Below the pieces are notes generated by a model. That model did no database searches, had not been told where the DNA came from, and saw only the letters and a list, made by a program, of their open reading frames with translations. A stretch of DNA of 64,000 nt. Origin: Sipunculus nudus (taxonomy: Eukaryota; Annelida; Sipuncula; Golfingiida; Sipunculidae). Made by a program: the position numbers and the translations under genes. How positions within the stretch are numbered: the first letter of the stretch is position 1; each line of letters begins with the position of its first letter. Positions 1 through 12,658 of the stretch are shown here, in pieces. The stretch is taken from the NCBI GenBank assembly GCA_026874595.1, contig CM049310.1, positions 55,743,058-55,807,057 on the forward strand, given 5' to 3'.

Positions 1-2400
1 TTCTCCAAGCATCATAATGCCTGTTTAGATAGTTTTAGTTGTAGTTCTACAATGAGCTGAATGATTTCAATAATAGCAGGTCTATTTCTATCATTACATT
101 CTAATTTGCAATTTGAGACATGTTAATATTTTATTATGTATCTAGTGCTATTATATTTATGCTATATTTATGTTGCCTATTTAATTATAATTCATATAAT
201 TTTCCCTTGGCCAGAATTTATTACTATAATAAAATATTGCATTTTTTATACAGCACAGGTATTAAAATAATCACATGAAGATGCTTTAAGGTGTGAAATT
301 TTGCAGTGTCCGTGGTAGCTCTAGATGCTAATTGCAGCATGAATTAAGATGCATAGTAAGACAGCTTTTCAAATTTATTTATATATTCCTGGTAGTGTGC
401 AAATGAATCAGTCTTTTTTGTAATACTGATGGTACTACCTATACTAACTATAAAGATTAGAGCTCCACCGGATGAACAATAAGAATATTGAACTAATAAC
501 ACTGCAAACCCAAGTCAACATGAAGACAAAACAGTACTACTGAAATGCCCCCTGACTACTGAAAAGCCCTCTGACCATCGTACTAGCATAAGAGTGCCTT
601 TGAATCTTGATACACGGACCACACAGTATAGCTCAAAGAGGATGCAAAATATTTTTGTAATTTTTGACACACCTTATGGCCTACATGTACATGGTCACTT
701 GACAAATACCAGACCAATTGCTAGCTTTTTAGCATACCAGCTAACAACACCTACCATCTGTGAGAAAAACTGCTGTTTTTACTCAGCATATTACTAAATC
801 TTTCAGTATGTTTGTTGAAATAATGACCGCATTAATACAAGCACAGCTAGCATGAGTTTCTGGATGATAGCTAACTTGCACATGATACAGGAAATGACTC
901 ATTACCATAGAGACAAATTTTCAGTTTAGTTTGTGAGATCTTTTTTATAACTCATCCCTTGTACCCTAATTTTAATGGCTGTTCACCACAGTATCAATGC
1001 AACAGGGTTGGTGACCATTGCAGTGCATTACCCCATATGGCTATTATCAGGACTCAAGTTAAGCTTTCCATCACAATGTACAAGCTTACTGAGTCATATA
1101 CTCACAGCTAGGTTTTCCCTGACTTGTCTCTCTGTCCTACCCCTACCAGTACACAAAATGTTATGGAGTTTTGTGTAATCTTGTGTAATCTTGCTAGCAT
1201 ACAAAGAAACAGAGAGACAAAGGTAAAAACATAAACTCCTTGCCAGAATAAATGATGAAACCCCCGAGGTTTCAGTTTTATTTAATTTACCTTAAAATAC
1301 CTTAATTGATGGTCACTGATGATCATATGGGTCAGACTGAGTTTACCATTATACAGGTATATTGATACAATGTGCAAATTCCACTGCTAGCAGACTCAGA
1401 CAGACACTGTGTACTGCCTTTCACCATCAAACCCTAGAGGATAGTTGTGCCCTAGAGAGAGTTTACTCATTTCATGTTAATCCCTTTTGTAGTCCCTAGG
1501 CTACCAGTCATGGTTGCATTCTCTAGTACTTGAGTGAAGCAACATATTGATTACTTTAGGTTACAGAATGTATTCATACAGGTCGGAAGTATTCAACACA
1601 TACTTTATATCCGTTTCACAAAGAAAACTGTTTCAAACTGGGTGAGGTAATTTGGATTGATCAAATTGGTTTCCATCTGTGTCATGTTTTCCCATAAGGC
1701 TGAAACTTATTGAGGTCATGATTGGCAACCTTTCCATTGTTGAAAAGGCCGAAAACAAAGAATTCGGTCACTGCTATGCGCAATGATGCTGTTACAGGGT
1801 ACTGCAAAATTAGGTCCAAACAGTTCTAGAGCATTAACACAGCACTTCTGATGAATGGGTAATTCAATTTGCATGGTTTAAACCACATTTAGAGCTGGAA
1901 TCATAACATTTTGGCCAATAAGGATTGATAAAACTTAAGGACTGCTGATAGCCGTGTGCATGTTCAATTCACATTCAGAACATTGTGGAACTGTTTTGTA
2001 TTTGCCATGTGAAAGGGGTATCAAATTCAGTAATATCTTAATAGACCAAATTTTCAATTTTTTCCAAATTATATCTCTTTGTTTTAGATAATTAGAGGTA
2101 ATGATTGTACAATTGCAATTCTTGGGTTTAGAAAAACTGAATTTATACCTAGACAACTGTATAAAGTGTATACAACTTAACCTCTGAAGATGAATGTCTG
2201 TAATTTGCATGAGATGAACATTGACACAAATGAGGATTTACATGTTACCTTTGAACACTGCTACAAAATCACTGTTTTAACTAGACATTTCTTGGCACCT
2301 CAGATGCCAGAGTATCCCCAGACATAGTAGGCCCCCCCCCTTTAAGAACAGACCCCCAATTTTGGCAGCATATATTGACACTTGGCATATTTATTGTTTC
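1..2400. other. Gene-free AT-rich stretch, probably FAM20B intron
   Basis: I see no exon with credible splice sites and no conserved protein motif here on either strand. The short open frames (for example 594-797, 975-1178 and 1935-2210 minus) look like random AT-rich sequence. Since the first FAM20B coding exon ends at 6,706 and reads leftward, this stretch is most simply FAM20B intron 1. I looked for FAM20B kinase motifs on the minus strand and found none. Confidence 0.45.
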
Positions 2401-2409
2401 TTCCATCTA

Positions 2410-4590
2410 ACAATCCACAATCTTGTTGAAGATGTTGGTCCTGTGACCTTGATTGTTTTAAAGATGTGTCCTGTGACCTTGACCTTTGACCTCATGACCC
2501 CAAAATCAATTTGGGTCTTGCTTTTCCAATGGGACATATGCCAGTCAAGTTTGAAATCTATACATCAATAAAGCAGGAATTATCATCCAGAAACTAATTT
2601 TTGGACAGATGGCTCCTGTGACCTTCACCTTTGACCTTGTGACCTCAAAATTGATAGTGTTCTTCCTCTCTTGGCAGAAGAACTATATGTGCGAGATGAA
2701 AGATCTGAGATGAAATGTTTGGCTGAAAATGCATCCACATCTTTATAAAGATGTGTCCGGTGACCTTGACCTTTGACCTCATGACCCCAAAATCAATTTG
2801 GGTCTTGCTTTTCCAATGGGACATATACAAGTCAAGTTTGAAAACCATACATCAATAAAAGCAGGAATTATCATCCAGAAACTAATTTTTGGACAGATGG
2901 CTCCTGTGACCTTCACCTTTGACCTTGTGACCTCGAAATTGATAAGGGTTTTCCACTCTTGGCAGGTGAACTATATGTGCAAGATGAAAGATCTGAGATG
3001 AATTGTTTGGCTGAAAATGCATCCACAATCTTTATAAAGGTTTTTTTGTGACCTTGACCTTTGACCTCATGACCCAAAAATCATTTTGGGTGTTGCTTTT
3101 CCAATGGGACATATACAAGTCAAGTTTGAAATCCATACATCAATAAAAGCAGGAATTATCATCCAGAAACTAATTTTTGGATAGATAGCTTCTGTGATCT
3201 TCACCTTTGACCTTGTGACCTCAAAATCCATAGGGGTCTTCCACTCTTGGCAGGTGAACTATATGTGCAAGATGAAAGATCTCATATGAATTTTTTGGCT
3301 GAAATTGCATCCACAACCTTTTTAAAGAGGTTTCCTGTGACCTTGACCTTTGACCTCATGACCCCGAAATCAATTCGGGTCTTGCTTTACCCATGGGTCA
3401 AATACAAGTCAAGTTTGAAATCCGTACATCAATTAAAGAAGGAATTATCATCAAGAAACTAATTTTTGGACAGATAGCTCCTCTGGCCTTGACCTTTGAC
3501 CTTGTGACCCCAAAATTTATATGGATTATCCACTATTGGCAAGTGAGCTATATATTCAAGAGGGAAGACCTGGGATGAAAGTTTGGCTTAAAATGCATCC
3601 ACATCTTTTTAAAGATGTGTCCTGTGACCTTGACCTTTGACCTCATGACCCCAAAATCAATTTGGGTCTTGCTTTTCCAATGGGACATATACAAGTCAAG
3701 TTTGAAATCCATACATCAATAAAAGCAGGAATTATCATCCAGAAACTAATTTTTGGACAGATGGCTCCTGTGACCTTCACCTTTGACCTTGTGACCTCAA
3801 AATTGATAGGGGTTTTCCACTCTTGGCAGGTGAACTATATGTGCAAGATGAAAGATCTGAGATGAAATGTTTGGCTGAAAATGCATCCACATCTTTTTAA
3901 AGATGTGTCCTGTGACCTTGACCTTTGACCTCATGACCCCAAAATCAATTCAGATCTTGCTTTTCCAATGGGACATATACAAGTCAAGTTTGAAATCCAT
4001 ACATCAATAAAAGCAGGAATTATCATCCAGAAACTAATTTTTGGACAGATGGCTCCTGTGACCTTCACCTTTGACCTTGTGACCTCAAAATTGATAGGGG
4101 TCTTCCACTCTTGGCAGGTGAACTATATGTGCAAGATGAAAGATCTCAGATGAATATTTTGGCTGAAATTGCATCCACAACCTTTTTAAAGAGATTTCCT
4201 GTGACCTTGACCTTTGACCTCATGACCCCAAAATCAATTCGGGTCTTGCTTTTCCAATGGGTCAAATACAAGTCAAGTTTGAAATCCATACATCAATAAA
4301 AGAAGGAATTATCATCCAGAAACTAATTTTTGGACAGATAGCTCCTCTGGCCTTGACCTTTGACCTTGTGACCCCAAAATTTATATGGATCATCCACTAT
4401 TGGCAAGTGAGCTATATATTCAAGATGGAAGACCTGGGATGAAAGTTTGGCTTAAAATGCATCCACAGTATATTTTAAAATGCCAGTTTAGTGACCTTGA
4501 CCTTTGACCTCATGACCCTAGAACCTATAGGGTTCTTACTTTAGTGGTGGGCCATACATAAGTCATGTTTGAAATCCATATGGCTATCAA
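2410..4590 (+). repeat. Tandem repeat, 288-bp period, about eight units, rich in TGACCT half-sites
   Basis: The landmark CTCATGACC recurs at 2491, 2778, 3066, 3355, 3642, 3930, 4219 and 4509, with spacings of 287-290 bp. Each unit is itself a diverged dimer of about 145 + 143 bp: one half carries GACCTTGACCTTTGACC followed by CTCATGACCCC, the other carries GACCTTCACCTTTGACC followed by TTGTGACC. Because 288 is a multiple of three, the units produce repeating 61-71 residue open frames that are not genes. The last unit is more degenerate and grades into the next block. Similar TGACCT-rich repeats are common in marine invertebrate genomes; that is general knowledge, and I cannot name the family. 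Confidence 0.95.
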
Positions 4591-5195
4591 CACTGGAGAT
4601 ATCATAAGAGGTGTGCGATTTTCACCATATATGGCAATATTCAAGGTCAAGGCCACGATCATAGGAAAGGTCATGACCCCAATTTAAATAAACATCATCC
4701 CATAACCCATACCTATGTATATGCATAATATAAAAGAAATCTGTCCATTAGTTTTTGACTTATAATGCTCACAGTACTGTAAGGTGGCAATTTTGGGGGT
4801 ATTAAACGGCATGAAAACATGTAAAGAATAATAGGTGGCGCCACCAGTTTCTGGAATATGACAACCCTATCCATGATCTTCCATCAACTTGATTTTGGGA
4901 TAAAGTCATGCAAGATTTCTTGAGATATTAAAGAATTTGTGTTATTTTCCCCAAAATTGGACCTATTCAAGGTCAAGGACACTCTCCTAGTAAAGGTCAT
5001 GACCTCATTTTAAATAGGCTTCGTCCTCTTACCCATATCTATACATATACCAAGTTTGGTAAAGTTCCGTGAAATATTTTTTGGGTTATCGCGCCAACAA
5101 GATTTATATGCGGCGGCGGCGGCGGCGGGACCGGTATGAAAACATAGTATCCCCCGACTTTGTCTGGGGATACAAATATGATAACAAGAGCACTG
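4591..5195 (+). repeat. Degenerate dispersed element with GGTGGCGCCACC, two TCAAGGTCA sites and a (CGG)6 tail
   Basis: The block continues the tandem array with diverged copies of the same vocabulary: TCAAGGTCA at 4641-4649 and 4967-4975, and AAAGGTCATGACC twice. It carries the 12-bp palindrome GGTGGCGCCACC at 4834-4845 and a (CGG)6 run at 5111-5128, followed by ATAGTATCCCC. The same (CGG)n then ATAGTATC ending is seen at 13,440-13,470, so this is probably a shared element terminus. No protein-coding capacity. Confidence 0.75.
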
Positions 5196-5214
5196 CAAAT
5201 GTGCTTAATACGCC

Positions 5215-6005
5215 CATCGTGTATCTGGTGACCTCTGACCTCATTAATTTGTGTAAATTTTGATGAGAGTGTAATTCAGTGAGAAACTCTATTAGTAAAT
5301 ATGTAAAATGTTTCATGTAAAGCCATAGGATTTTTGTTATGTCACCACAGTACCTCCAAATTGCGGTGACCTCTGACCTCATTAAATATGTGTGGATTTC
5401 CCTGGAAATCAAATGAGATATTTTATTGATTAACAGTCCTGATAAGTTTTATCATAAAAATCTGATGAGTTTTAGCAAAAATCCATCATATTCTTTGTAT
5501 GTTATCCCAGTGACACCACCAAGTCGCTTGTACAAAGCAGCCTGGTAACCTCTGACCTCATCAAATATGCGTGAAAGATATGCTGAGAGTTTGAGGTGAG
5601 GAACTGTAACAGTAAATATGGATAATGAGTTTCATGAAAATCCACAGGATATTTCGTAAGTCATGATGATGCCTCCAAAGTGAAATGACCTCTGACCTCA
5701 TTAAAATATGTGGATTCTGTCGGAAGTTGAACTTAGAGGAGATATTTAATTAATAAACATTTCTGATGAGTTTTATCAAAACTCTTCATTTTGTTTTTAA
5801 GTTATTGTGGCAACACCACAAAAGGTCCAGTGACCTGTAGACCTTATTGAATATGTGTGGATTTTGCCCATAATTGAAGTGAGATAACCTAGTGGTAAGT
5901 AGTTATGGAGATTTTGGTGAAAATCTACTAAAGCCACAGTAAGTTATCGCTGCGACACTAAAAGTTATCGGACGGACAGAGGGTATACCATAATACTCCA
6001 GTCAT
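5215..6005 (+). repeat. Second tandem family, TGACCTCTGACCTCATTA units
   Basis: Diverged units begin with GGTGACCTCTGACCTCATTA or close variants near 5227, 5365, 5544, 5684 and 5829, giving spacings of about 138-179 bp. Between them are recurring phrases such as TATGTGTGGATTT and TTTCATG(A/T)AAA. The block ends near 5960-6000 with GACGGACAGAGGGTATACCATAATACTCC, written here only to mark the tail style typical of these elements. It is related in vocabulary, though not in period, to the 288-bp array. Confidence 0.85.
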
Positions 6006-6699
6006 AAATAAGACGGGCATATAAAAACAGAAATACAAAAAAAATGTGGTCAGAAGCTTTTATCCTTTTTTAGAAAGAACAATAATTTTCTGTTCTTAAA
6101 GGATCTTTCAGCAGTCACTTTGCCTTCCTCAGATTTCATGGTGAGAGTTCTATTATTTATTATTTATTTATTATTATCTAAGTTTTAGATGTTGGTAGTG
6201 AATAATACAGAAATAGCTGATAACTGTCTGTCCAATTTGGTGGGCTTCAATCATGAAATAGATGTTTTCATAAAAATAATTTTGAAATAACAATAATTTT
6301 TTATAAAAATTATTGTCAAAATATACATAATTTATAACTGATCAGCTTTAAATCCATATTGATCAAGAGTAAAATTCTCTTCCTTTTTCTTGAGTAAAGC
6401 ATGCAAGTACCATAACATCCAGCATCTACAACCCATCCCACAGCAAAAAAATACTCTTTTTTTTCTCGCCAAAACGTGGTTGCCACACAAAAATGACCGT
6501 TCCTCCTGTGTTAAAAACTATGAACTCTTCAACCCATATTTTTCTTGCCAGTGTGACTGCACAACCTGCACTAATGGAAAGCCAGCTTTATAGCTACAAC
6601 ACAACAGAATGGCACATCATGTGTACAAGAAAAAACAAGGTTCCCACATGTTGGAGTGCCATGTTTCATATAGTCTGTATTAATAAAGTGCATGACCAG
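6006..6699. other. Gene-free stretch, FAM20B intron 1 next to the donor
   Basis: AT-rich, with no recognisable exon. The plus-strand open frames around 6390-6816 overlap the antisense of the FAM20B exon and have no splice or family support. Nothing else is seen. Confidence 0.5.
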
Positions 6700-6705
6700 A
6701 CTTAC
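6700..6705 (-). other. Splice donor of FAM20B first coding exon
   Basis: On the minus strand the exon ends ...GAGATGG and is followed by GTAAGT, a consensus U1 donor. It breaks a glycine codon after its first base (phase 1). Confidence 0.85.
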
Positions 6706-7045
6706 CCATCTCAGGCGTGTGCTCTGGATGAATGTACTTATGGGTTACCCAGGATGCAGCTCTTGTCCACGGAGACACCGAAAGCTTCATGTCCCAGTCA
6801 AAATCATATTTCTTAAGTAGAAAATTTACCGCTTCATCAAATGTCAAATTTCCCAGGTAGTGATGGCCCTGCGGTTTGACGTGACCACCATCATGAGGCA
6901 GTTCTTGTTGAGAGACTGTTCTGGTTTGGCCTTCTATGATGTCCCTCTTTTTGTATCCTTGGATCTCGGGTTCGAGGATTTTGTATGACACAATGAGGAT
7001 GAATGCAACCACAAGGATGAAGATGACTCTGTGCTGCAGTTTCAT
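6706..7045 (-). CDS. FAM20B: FAM20B-like glycosaminoglycan xylosylkinase, first coding exon (partial gene)
   Basis: This exon encodes 113 complete codons plus one base. FAM20B is a Golgi type II membrane kinase of the secretory pathway. It phosphorylates the 2-OH of xylose in the proteoglycan linkage region and so promotes glycosaminoglycan chain extension. Seen here: a short basic cytoplasmic start (MKLQHR), a hydrophobic signal-anchor at about residues 7-20, a variable lumenal stem rich in charged and polar residues, then SPWTRAASWV at residues 91-100 followed by HPEHTPEMG at 107-114. Human FAM20B, as I recall it, starts MKLKQR and carries SPWEIAAQWV ... YPEETPELG at the same place, so the match covers anchor and pre-kinase region. 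The kinase domain itself is not in the window; it should lie on exons left of position 1. The start is the first ATG after the acceptor and is in the family-expected position. One NLT sequon is present at residues 66-68. FAM20A and FAM20C are less likely because the start and the SPW/TPE block fit FAM20B. Confidence 0.88.
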
Positions 7046-7078
7046 GCTATCCCTGTATGATGTGGCACCTCTCAGTAT
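7046..7078 (-). other. FAM20B 5' UTR portion of the same exon
   Basis: 33 bases lie between the inferred splice acceptor and the ATG at 7045 on the minus strand. This implies at least one upstream non-coding exon at higher coordinates, not identified. Confidence 0.7.
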
Positions 7079-7094
7079 CTAAAAAAATAAACAG
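7079..7094 (-). other. Splice acceptor upstream of FAM20B coding exon
   Basis: On the minus strand CTGTTTATTTTTTTAG directly precedes the exon: a strong polypyrimidine tract with terminal AG. Confidence 0.8.
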
Positions 7095-7159
7095 AAATAC
7101 CAAATATGAGCAAAGAAGATTAAAACAATAAACATATGTAAAGTGAGTGTGTCTGTAAT

Positions 7160-7470
7160 CTGATATCACCGACAATGTTAGTCTGATCCTACTTCCCCTT
7201 ATTGGTCTTTCGGGCCTATTTGTCTCCTGTAGATTTTCTCAGCTGCCTGGGAAACATACATTTCATGCAGCCATAAAAGTAGCTATCTTTATAGGGTTAT
7301 TCATTCTGTATTCTCCTGCTGCTTATGCACAACTAGTACCTCTTCACTCCTGGGTGGAAGGGGGCACACCCTTGTGGTAAAGACCTGGGCCAGGAAGATG
7401 GTCTTTTTTTAGACTCAAACCCAGAACCTTGCAGTAACAAGTGGCCAAACCATTACACCACCATGCTCCA
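7160..7470 (-). repeat. tRNA-derived SINE copy, minus strand
   Basis: Reading the minus strand, GGTGGTGTAATGGTTTGG is tRNA A-box-like and is followed about 30 bp on by a degenerate B-box-like segment (AAGGTTCTGGGTTTGAGTC). The body ends with the complement of CACTCCTGGGTGG. The plus strand 7160-7340 matches 22,100-22,270 in phrases (TCTGATATCA, TTTC-GGCCT, TGTAG/TTCTTG), so both are copies of one family of roughly 330 bp. Diverged and non-coding. Confidence 0.65.
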
Positions 7471-7496
7471 TACACACACACACATACACACACACA
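7471..7496 (+). repeat. (CA)n microsatellite
   Basis: Interrupted CA dinucleotide run immediately after the SINE head. Confidence 0.95.
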
Positions 7497-7749
7497 ATTC
7501 AGGGTTTCCGCCAGATGGTAAATGGGTAAAATTACGTACCCAAATGAAATGCTAGGGTAAAGATACATACCCAAAAAATGGTCTCAGAATAACCTTTTTG
7601 TATAAAGCAATATTTAACATAATGATGGAAAAATACTCCGTCAATGAACTTTTTTATCTGAAGTATATTCTTAAATATAAACCGCTGCTGATAGTTGTAC
7701 TATAGCGTCTATATCACTTACGTGTCACGGCTCACGTGGTAGCCTAGCA

Positions 7750-7829
7750 CATAAATAATGTATCATAGACAGTTAGTTTTACTTCATGTACATGAAGTAA
7801 AACTAACTGTATATGATACATTATTTATG
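7750..7829. repeat. 80-bp spacerless near-perfect palindrome
   Basis: Two 40-bp arms, 7750-7789 and 7790-7829, meet at GTAC with no spacer. They differ at one position only (CATAG versus CATAT). The outer flanks continue to match (AGC then ATAAAT on both sides, with a 2-base indel). This would form a cruciform or a long hairpin RNA. It could be a fold-back miniature transposon; no target duplication is certain. Confidence 0.95.
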
Positions 7830-10778
7830 CTCCCCTGCATGGTTGAGCACTTTCACTGTGATGTATTGAATTTTTTATGTGTATTACTTTGACCATATAT
7901 ATATACAAGAATATTGATACTTTAAAACAATATAGAAAGATTGCAGGTTTTATAATCAGATCATTTATACTGTCTATAAAATACAGATCCAACCAATGAT
8001 CAAATCTGTAATTACTATTTTATCCATGGTATGCCCAGAATTTATGCAAAAGAAGTTACAAATTTAGTTCAAATTGAGTGTTTTGTTATCAGAGAATCAG
8101 AGTTTTATCATGTTACTAAAAAGCACAATATATAACTTTTATTGATTCACTATTTCAATTAATCAAATCAATGCCCATATGTCCATCATGTAACCATTTT
8201 CCAGAACTGTCAATTGAGGAAAAAAGAACTTGTGTAGGTGTTTTCTGGAATATTACTGATACCAGCATGTATATTTTTGCTTCATTAATGACAGCTGTTG
8301 AAAACTGAAAAGAGTAAACTCAGTGAAACATGAAGTGCACATGTAAAAACTTATGTGTCAGTGTTAGACTGTTAGTAAATGAACAGATCTGATGTTTGCT
8401 CCATGTGACAATTTTGTCAACTCTTCTGTCATGTCATAGGAATACATCAATTTCATACTACTCTTGTAATAACATACATTTTGGCCCACCTATAAAATAT
8501 CATATGTCCATTCTCATCTTAAGCATCATGATAGAAATAAAGATTTATTTTTACATGTACAACCAACTTTAATTGTGATTCAAACTCTCAACATTAGTGT
8601 CACCAAGTTCTAATATGATCTGTGAAAATACCCAACATGTTAGAAAACTGTAATATTTTAAGACGACATTTGTGATTACAGTTGGCCATCCTTTATACCT
8701 GATCATGGTGGGAAAAACACAAAACCGGTACCTATCCTAGCTATTACTAACTCAAGACAGATTATGATTAATTAGACTAACTAAACCTGCCCAGCCAAAC
8801 AAAGACTGATTTGCTTAAACAAAAATGTAAAAATTATAATATCATAAATTACAAAATTGCACAATGTTTTCTTATCTACTGTGAATTATATGGCTAATAA
8901 TCTTCCAATGAGTACAAAAGGTGAATTCATAATATCAGAATAGTAGAATATCATTGAAAAGTTAGAGAACGCAAATTTTGTTAGCTGCATTCTATCGTGG
9001 ATGGTCACACGAGGTTGAGGAATCCAGTTGGTGTGGATGGAGAGTGGTGGTGGTGACTTCAAGGTCTCACCACCTCATATCAGACGCAGCAGACCAGGCC
9101 TGACTGCAGGCACTTCAGCCTGAGTTGGTACCACCTAGCAGCCAATTAAATAACAAAAAATTAAAAAACTTTACTTACTTTAAGCATCACAGACGTGACA
9201 GACCATGAATGTCCAATGCAGCTTATGGGTCAGACTTACCTCATATATCTGGACGGTAATTTACCAATTAAGCAAGACTAACTTATAACAGCTATTGATA
9301 ATGCATAATAATAACATCAAAGTTTTCATCAGATATATCAGAAAAAATATATAATCACTGAAAACCCTAGTGAAGCATACCACGATATCAGACCAAAAGC
9401 GTAGAATCATTTGTCCACTGAATAATCACATGCTGTAATTCCAGAGAGAGTCCAGCTGACACACAGCACACACTTTCTCACAATATAGTATTAACATGTA
9501 TGAAGCCTGTGGGACTTGATACATCACATGTAGGTGGTACTAAACTGACAGCCTTCCAGGATCGTCTGCATGAATAAGATACCCAAAACTAGGGAAGGTT
9601 TCAGTGTAATCAGATTACTACCTTCGGTGATTAGATTTGCGGGAAGCTATAGTGAACCAATACATTCCACATGATTTCCATTTGGTAATGGTTGTACATT
9701 CCCGAGGGAAAAGCCACACCTAGCTACAGCCATGATATAATGGGTATCTTACACTTTTTATGACCCTTACTGACTCTCAGGGACCTTTTAAACATAAAAT
9801 AAATGACACCTTGATGAACATGGTCAGGCAGTTCTTGATGTATGATAACTAGCAGTCTGGGAGTTCTATTCAAAGAAAACTTCTTAAAAACTTTTTTACA
9901 GTTCACAAATCTTTTTTTTTTGCAGATATAATTTAGATCAATATAAAATTACAAAAAGAACAAGAAAATCATTTTGAGTTGACAATTAAAATGTCATTTT
10001 GATCAAAGTGTAGGACCTGGGATGAATATCCTTAAACAACAAGAAAGATGTAGAAAAATACATATGATTCAGAAAAAAACCCTTTTTATCAGGAAGAATA
10101 CCAGGACCAGCAAAAAATTTCAGTTTATTAATCAGCAGGGACTGCCATAAGTTATCTTATCAACTTGTTGTTATACCAATGCTGTAAACAAGGATCGCAC
10201 TCTACCGGTATGTTTATTTGCCATTTATGTCCTCCTTAATATCCATCAAAATAAAGAAAATCAATATGCTTGAAAGGGTTTCTTCCCCAGACCCTACATT
10301 ACTAAAGGTGATTTGCTTCTTCATGGCCAACTTACATAGCAAAGCTGGTTAGTAATGTTTTCGTCAATGCTCCAAAATATTAAATTTTTTTTAAACTGAT
10401 TTTTTCATTCTTTTTATGTGTATATGCTTTTAATGATTTAAATCCCCAATTGAAGGATATAATAAAGCTATTGTTAATATAACACCATTGAGAGTGCCCA
10501 ATGCTTTTAAGAATTTTCTATTTTTTTATATATAAGCATCTGAAATGCTAGGAGGAAATGGCCCTAATACTAGTTGATAATCATATACTAAATATATGAA
10601 TGAAAGAAAAATACTGCATATGCACTTTTATGAGCTTCTGCATAAATGCATGAGCCTCTCATGATCAAATATTTGTAAAACTATCAGTATTTCAACTATG
10701 TAAAAGTAATATATGTGTTTAAAATATCCACTTGGAATATATAAAACCCTGACTTAATTCAGCTGAGCTAAAAATTAT
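7830..10778. other. Gene-free stretch between the two genes
   Basis: Mostly AT-rich sequence with no supported exon. A relatively GC-rich patch at about 8985-9140 (GGTGGTGGTGAC ... CACCACC) stands out and could be a non-coding exon or an old repeat; I cannot decide. The minus-strand open frame 9724-9906 has no family match. Confidence 0.4.
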
Positions 10779-10924
10779 TTTTTTCTATCTGTTAAATATT
10801 ACTTGGGTAAATACTTTTTTCTATCTGTTAAATATTACTTGGGTAAATACTTTTTTTCTATCTGTTAAATATTACTTGGGTAAATACTTTTTTCTATCTT
10901 TTAAATATTACTTGGGTAAATACT
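10779..10924 (+). repeat. 36-37 bp tandem repeat, four units
   Basis: CTATCTGTTAAATATTACTT begins units at 10785, 10821, 10858 and 10894. Units end in GGGTAAATAC and are separated by T runs of 5-7. The fourth unit has one substitution (CTATCTTT). Confidence 0.95.
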
Positions 10925-12295
10925 TTGTTAATACTAATTCAACCTTTCTGGGATTAACCTTGGTTGGGTAAAAAGTAGTATTGGGAGTCACTGCCTTGAT
11001 CATAATCAGTTTTGACAGCATATCAGCAACCAATGATCAATTATTAGTCACTTTTAAGAAGTATTGGGAATCAATTGTAATTTCATGATTATTCATCAGT
11101 AAAGGTTGTTTGACATCTAAAGTATAAATTTCTGATCGAATATAGACTTGTACATCCTCTCAATTGATATAAAGGCCTACATATTGGCTAATGTTTCTAA
11201 TAACTCTAGATCCTACATGTTTTTATAGCTAAGTTGTGACTCTATCATTAAACACAGATTGTTCTCAGATATGTTCACATAAATTTTATGAAAGCATATC
11301 TTCCATCATTATGAAGCCTAACCTTTGTGAAAAATGTTGTAATTGATGATGGCAATGCAAGATTGATCATTGGTACGTCTGCATCAGCTGTCTAATCATT
11401 GGTTATAATCGATCATTGGTCCCAACAATAGTTAAAAGACTACACTATAATGCTGTGCATCAAACAAAATTCCTTTCATATACATGCTTCATTTATAATA
11501 ATTTTATATTAAAAATAATGCATATATTATTTTATTGTTGAATATATAATTTATTGTTATGTTATATTCTGAAATAAGACTGAAATCAATAATCTTATCT
11601 ACAGTATGTGGTAAAAATGCCTCGTAAAATTTAATATCATGATCACATATTAAACCCATTATTGGCCTTTTAGTTCTAATCACTGTTTTAATATTACTAG
11701 TGTGTCTCTGTTTATAAATAATTTTTTCATCAAAAGCCAGATAGATATAGGTAGTTTAACTGGCTATCTCTATTGTCCAGTAAAGTACCCTTAAGTAAGT
11801 AGAACCTTTGTTCATCATCCAAAGATAACAGCTGGCCAATGCTGGTCCAAACAATAGGTATATCCAAGACAATCACTGGACCAGATCGATGTCAGTTCAA
11901 AATTATCTGCTCATATATTAATGAAATGTGAAGTCATAGAAACTAAATTACTAAAATATTTAGTCCACTACTTCTAATTCAATTACTAACACATTAACAG
12001 CTAATTTTTATGTCAATTAATTCTTCTTTTACAATATATTTTCTATGAAAATGTGTAATTTTCTATTACTATTACATATTGGTACTTTATATATCTATCA
12101 CCTGTGCCTCATATATTTATAAATAAAACAATTGTTAAAGAACTCAAAGAATGGTGGTCAGATTGATATTATAGTTAGTTGAGAAGCCCAATTTTACTGA
12201 GTTTAGGAAGTTACTAAAATTAGTTTAAGAAATCTGTGATGGCATGATTCTGCAGCAGAGGCTGGCACAGTGCTGATTTGTGTTTAGTACCAGAG
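10925..12295. other. Gene-free AT-rich stretch
   Basis: No exon, RNA gene or clear repeat seen. It is intergenic or FAM20B 5' intron. It ends in a C13 tract at 12,296-12,308. Confidence 0.4.
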
Positions 12296-12344
12296 CCCCC
12301 CCCCCCCCATTAGGTGCCACAACCATTTTTTAGGGTTTAAAAAA

Positions 12345-12658
12345 AATTCAGGTAGGTAGGTAGGTAAAGTCTGTTGGGCTTTTACATCCGAGCCTAATGG
12401 CTCATCAGGCTGGAGCTTATCCCAGTTTCGATAGCGTGAAGCGACTTAGGAGGTAAACTCCTCCTGGATGGGACGCTAGTCCATCGCAGGTTACCTTCCC
12501 AGTATTTACTGGTACCCATTTCTACTGCTGGGTGGACAGAGGCACACTTGTGGTTGGGACCTTGCCAAAGGGTCTTGGCACGTTGGGATCTGACCAGGAT
12601 TCGAACTCACGACCTCTCGATCATAAGCCGGGCACCTTAACCATTACACCACCGCCCC
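12345..12658 (-). repeat. Full-length-looking tRNA-derived SINE, minus strand
   Basis: On the minus strand the head reads GGTGGTGTAATGGTTAAGG (A-box-like), then GTGAGTTCGAATCCTGG (B-box) about 30 bp further, followed by a body with the complement of GGTACCCATTTCTACTGCTG. The tail contains GATGGACTAGCGTCCCATCC and GGGATAAGCTCCAGCCTGAT, phrases I associate with conserved SINE/RTE tail domains. It ends in a (TAGG)n-like simple repeat at 12,352-12,366 on the plus strand. The internal Pol III promoter boxes make this the best-preserved SINE in the window. Non-coding. Confidence 0.85.
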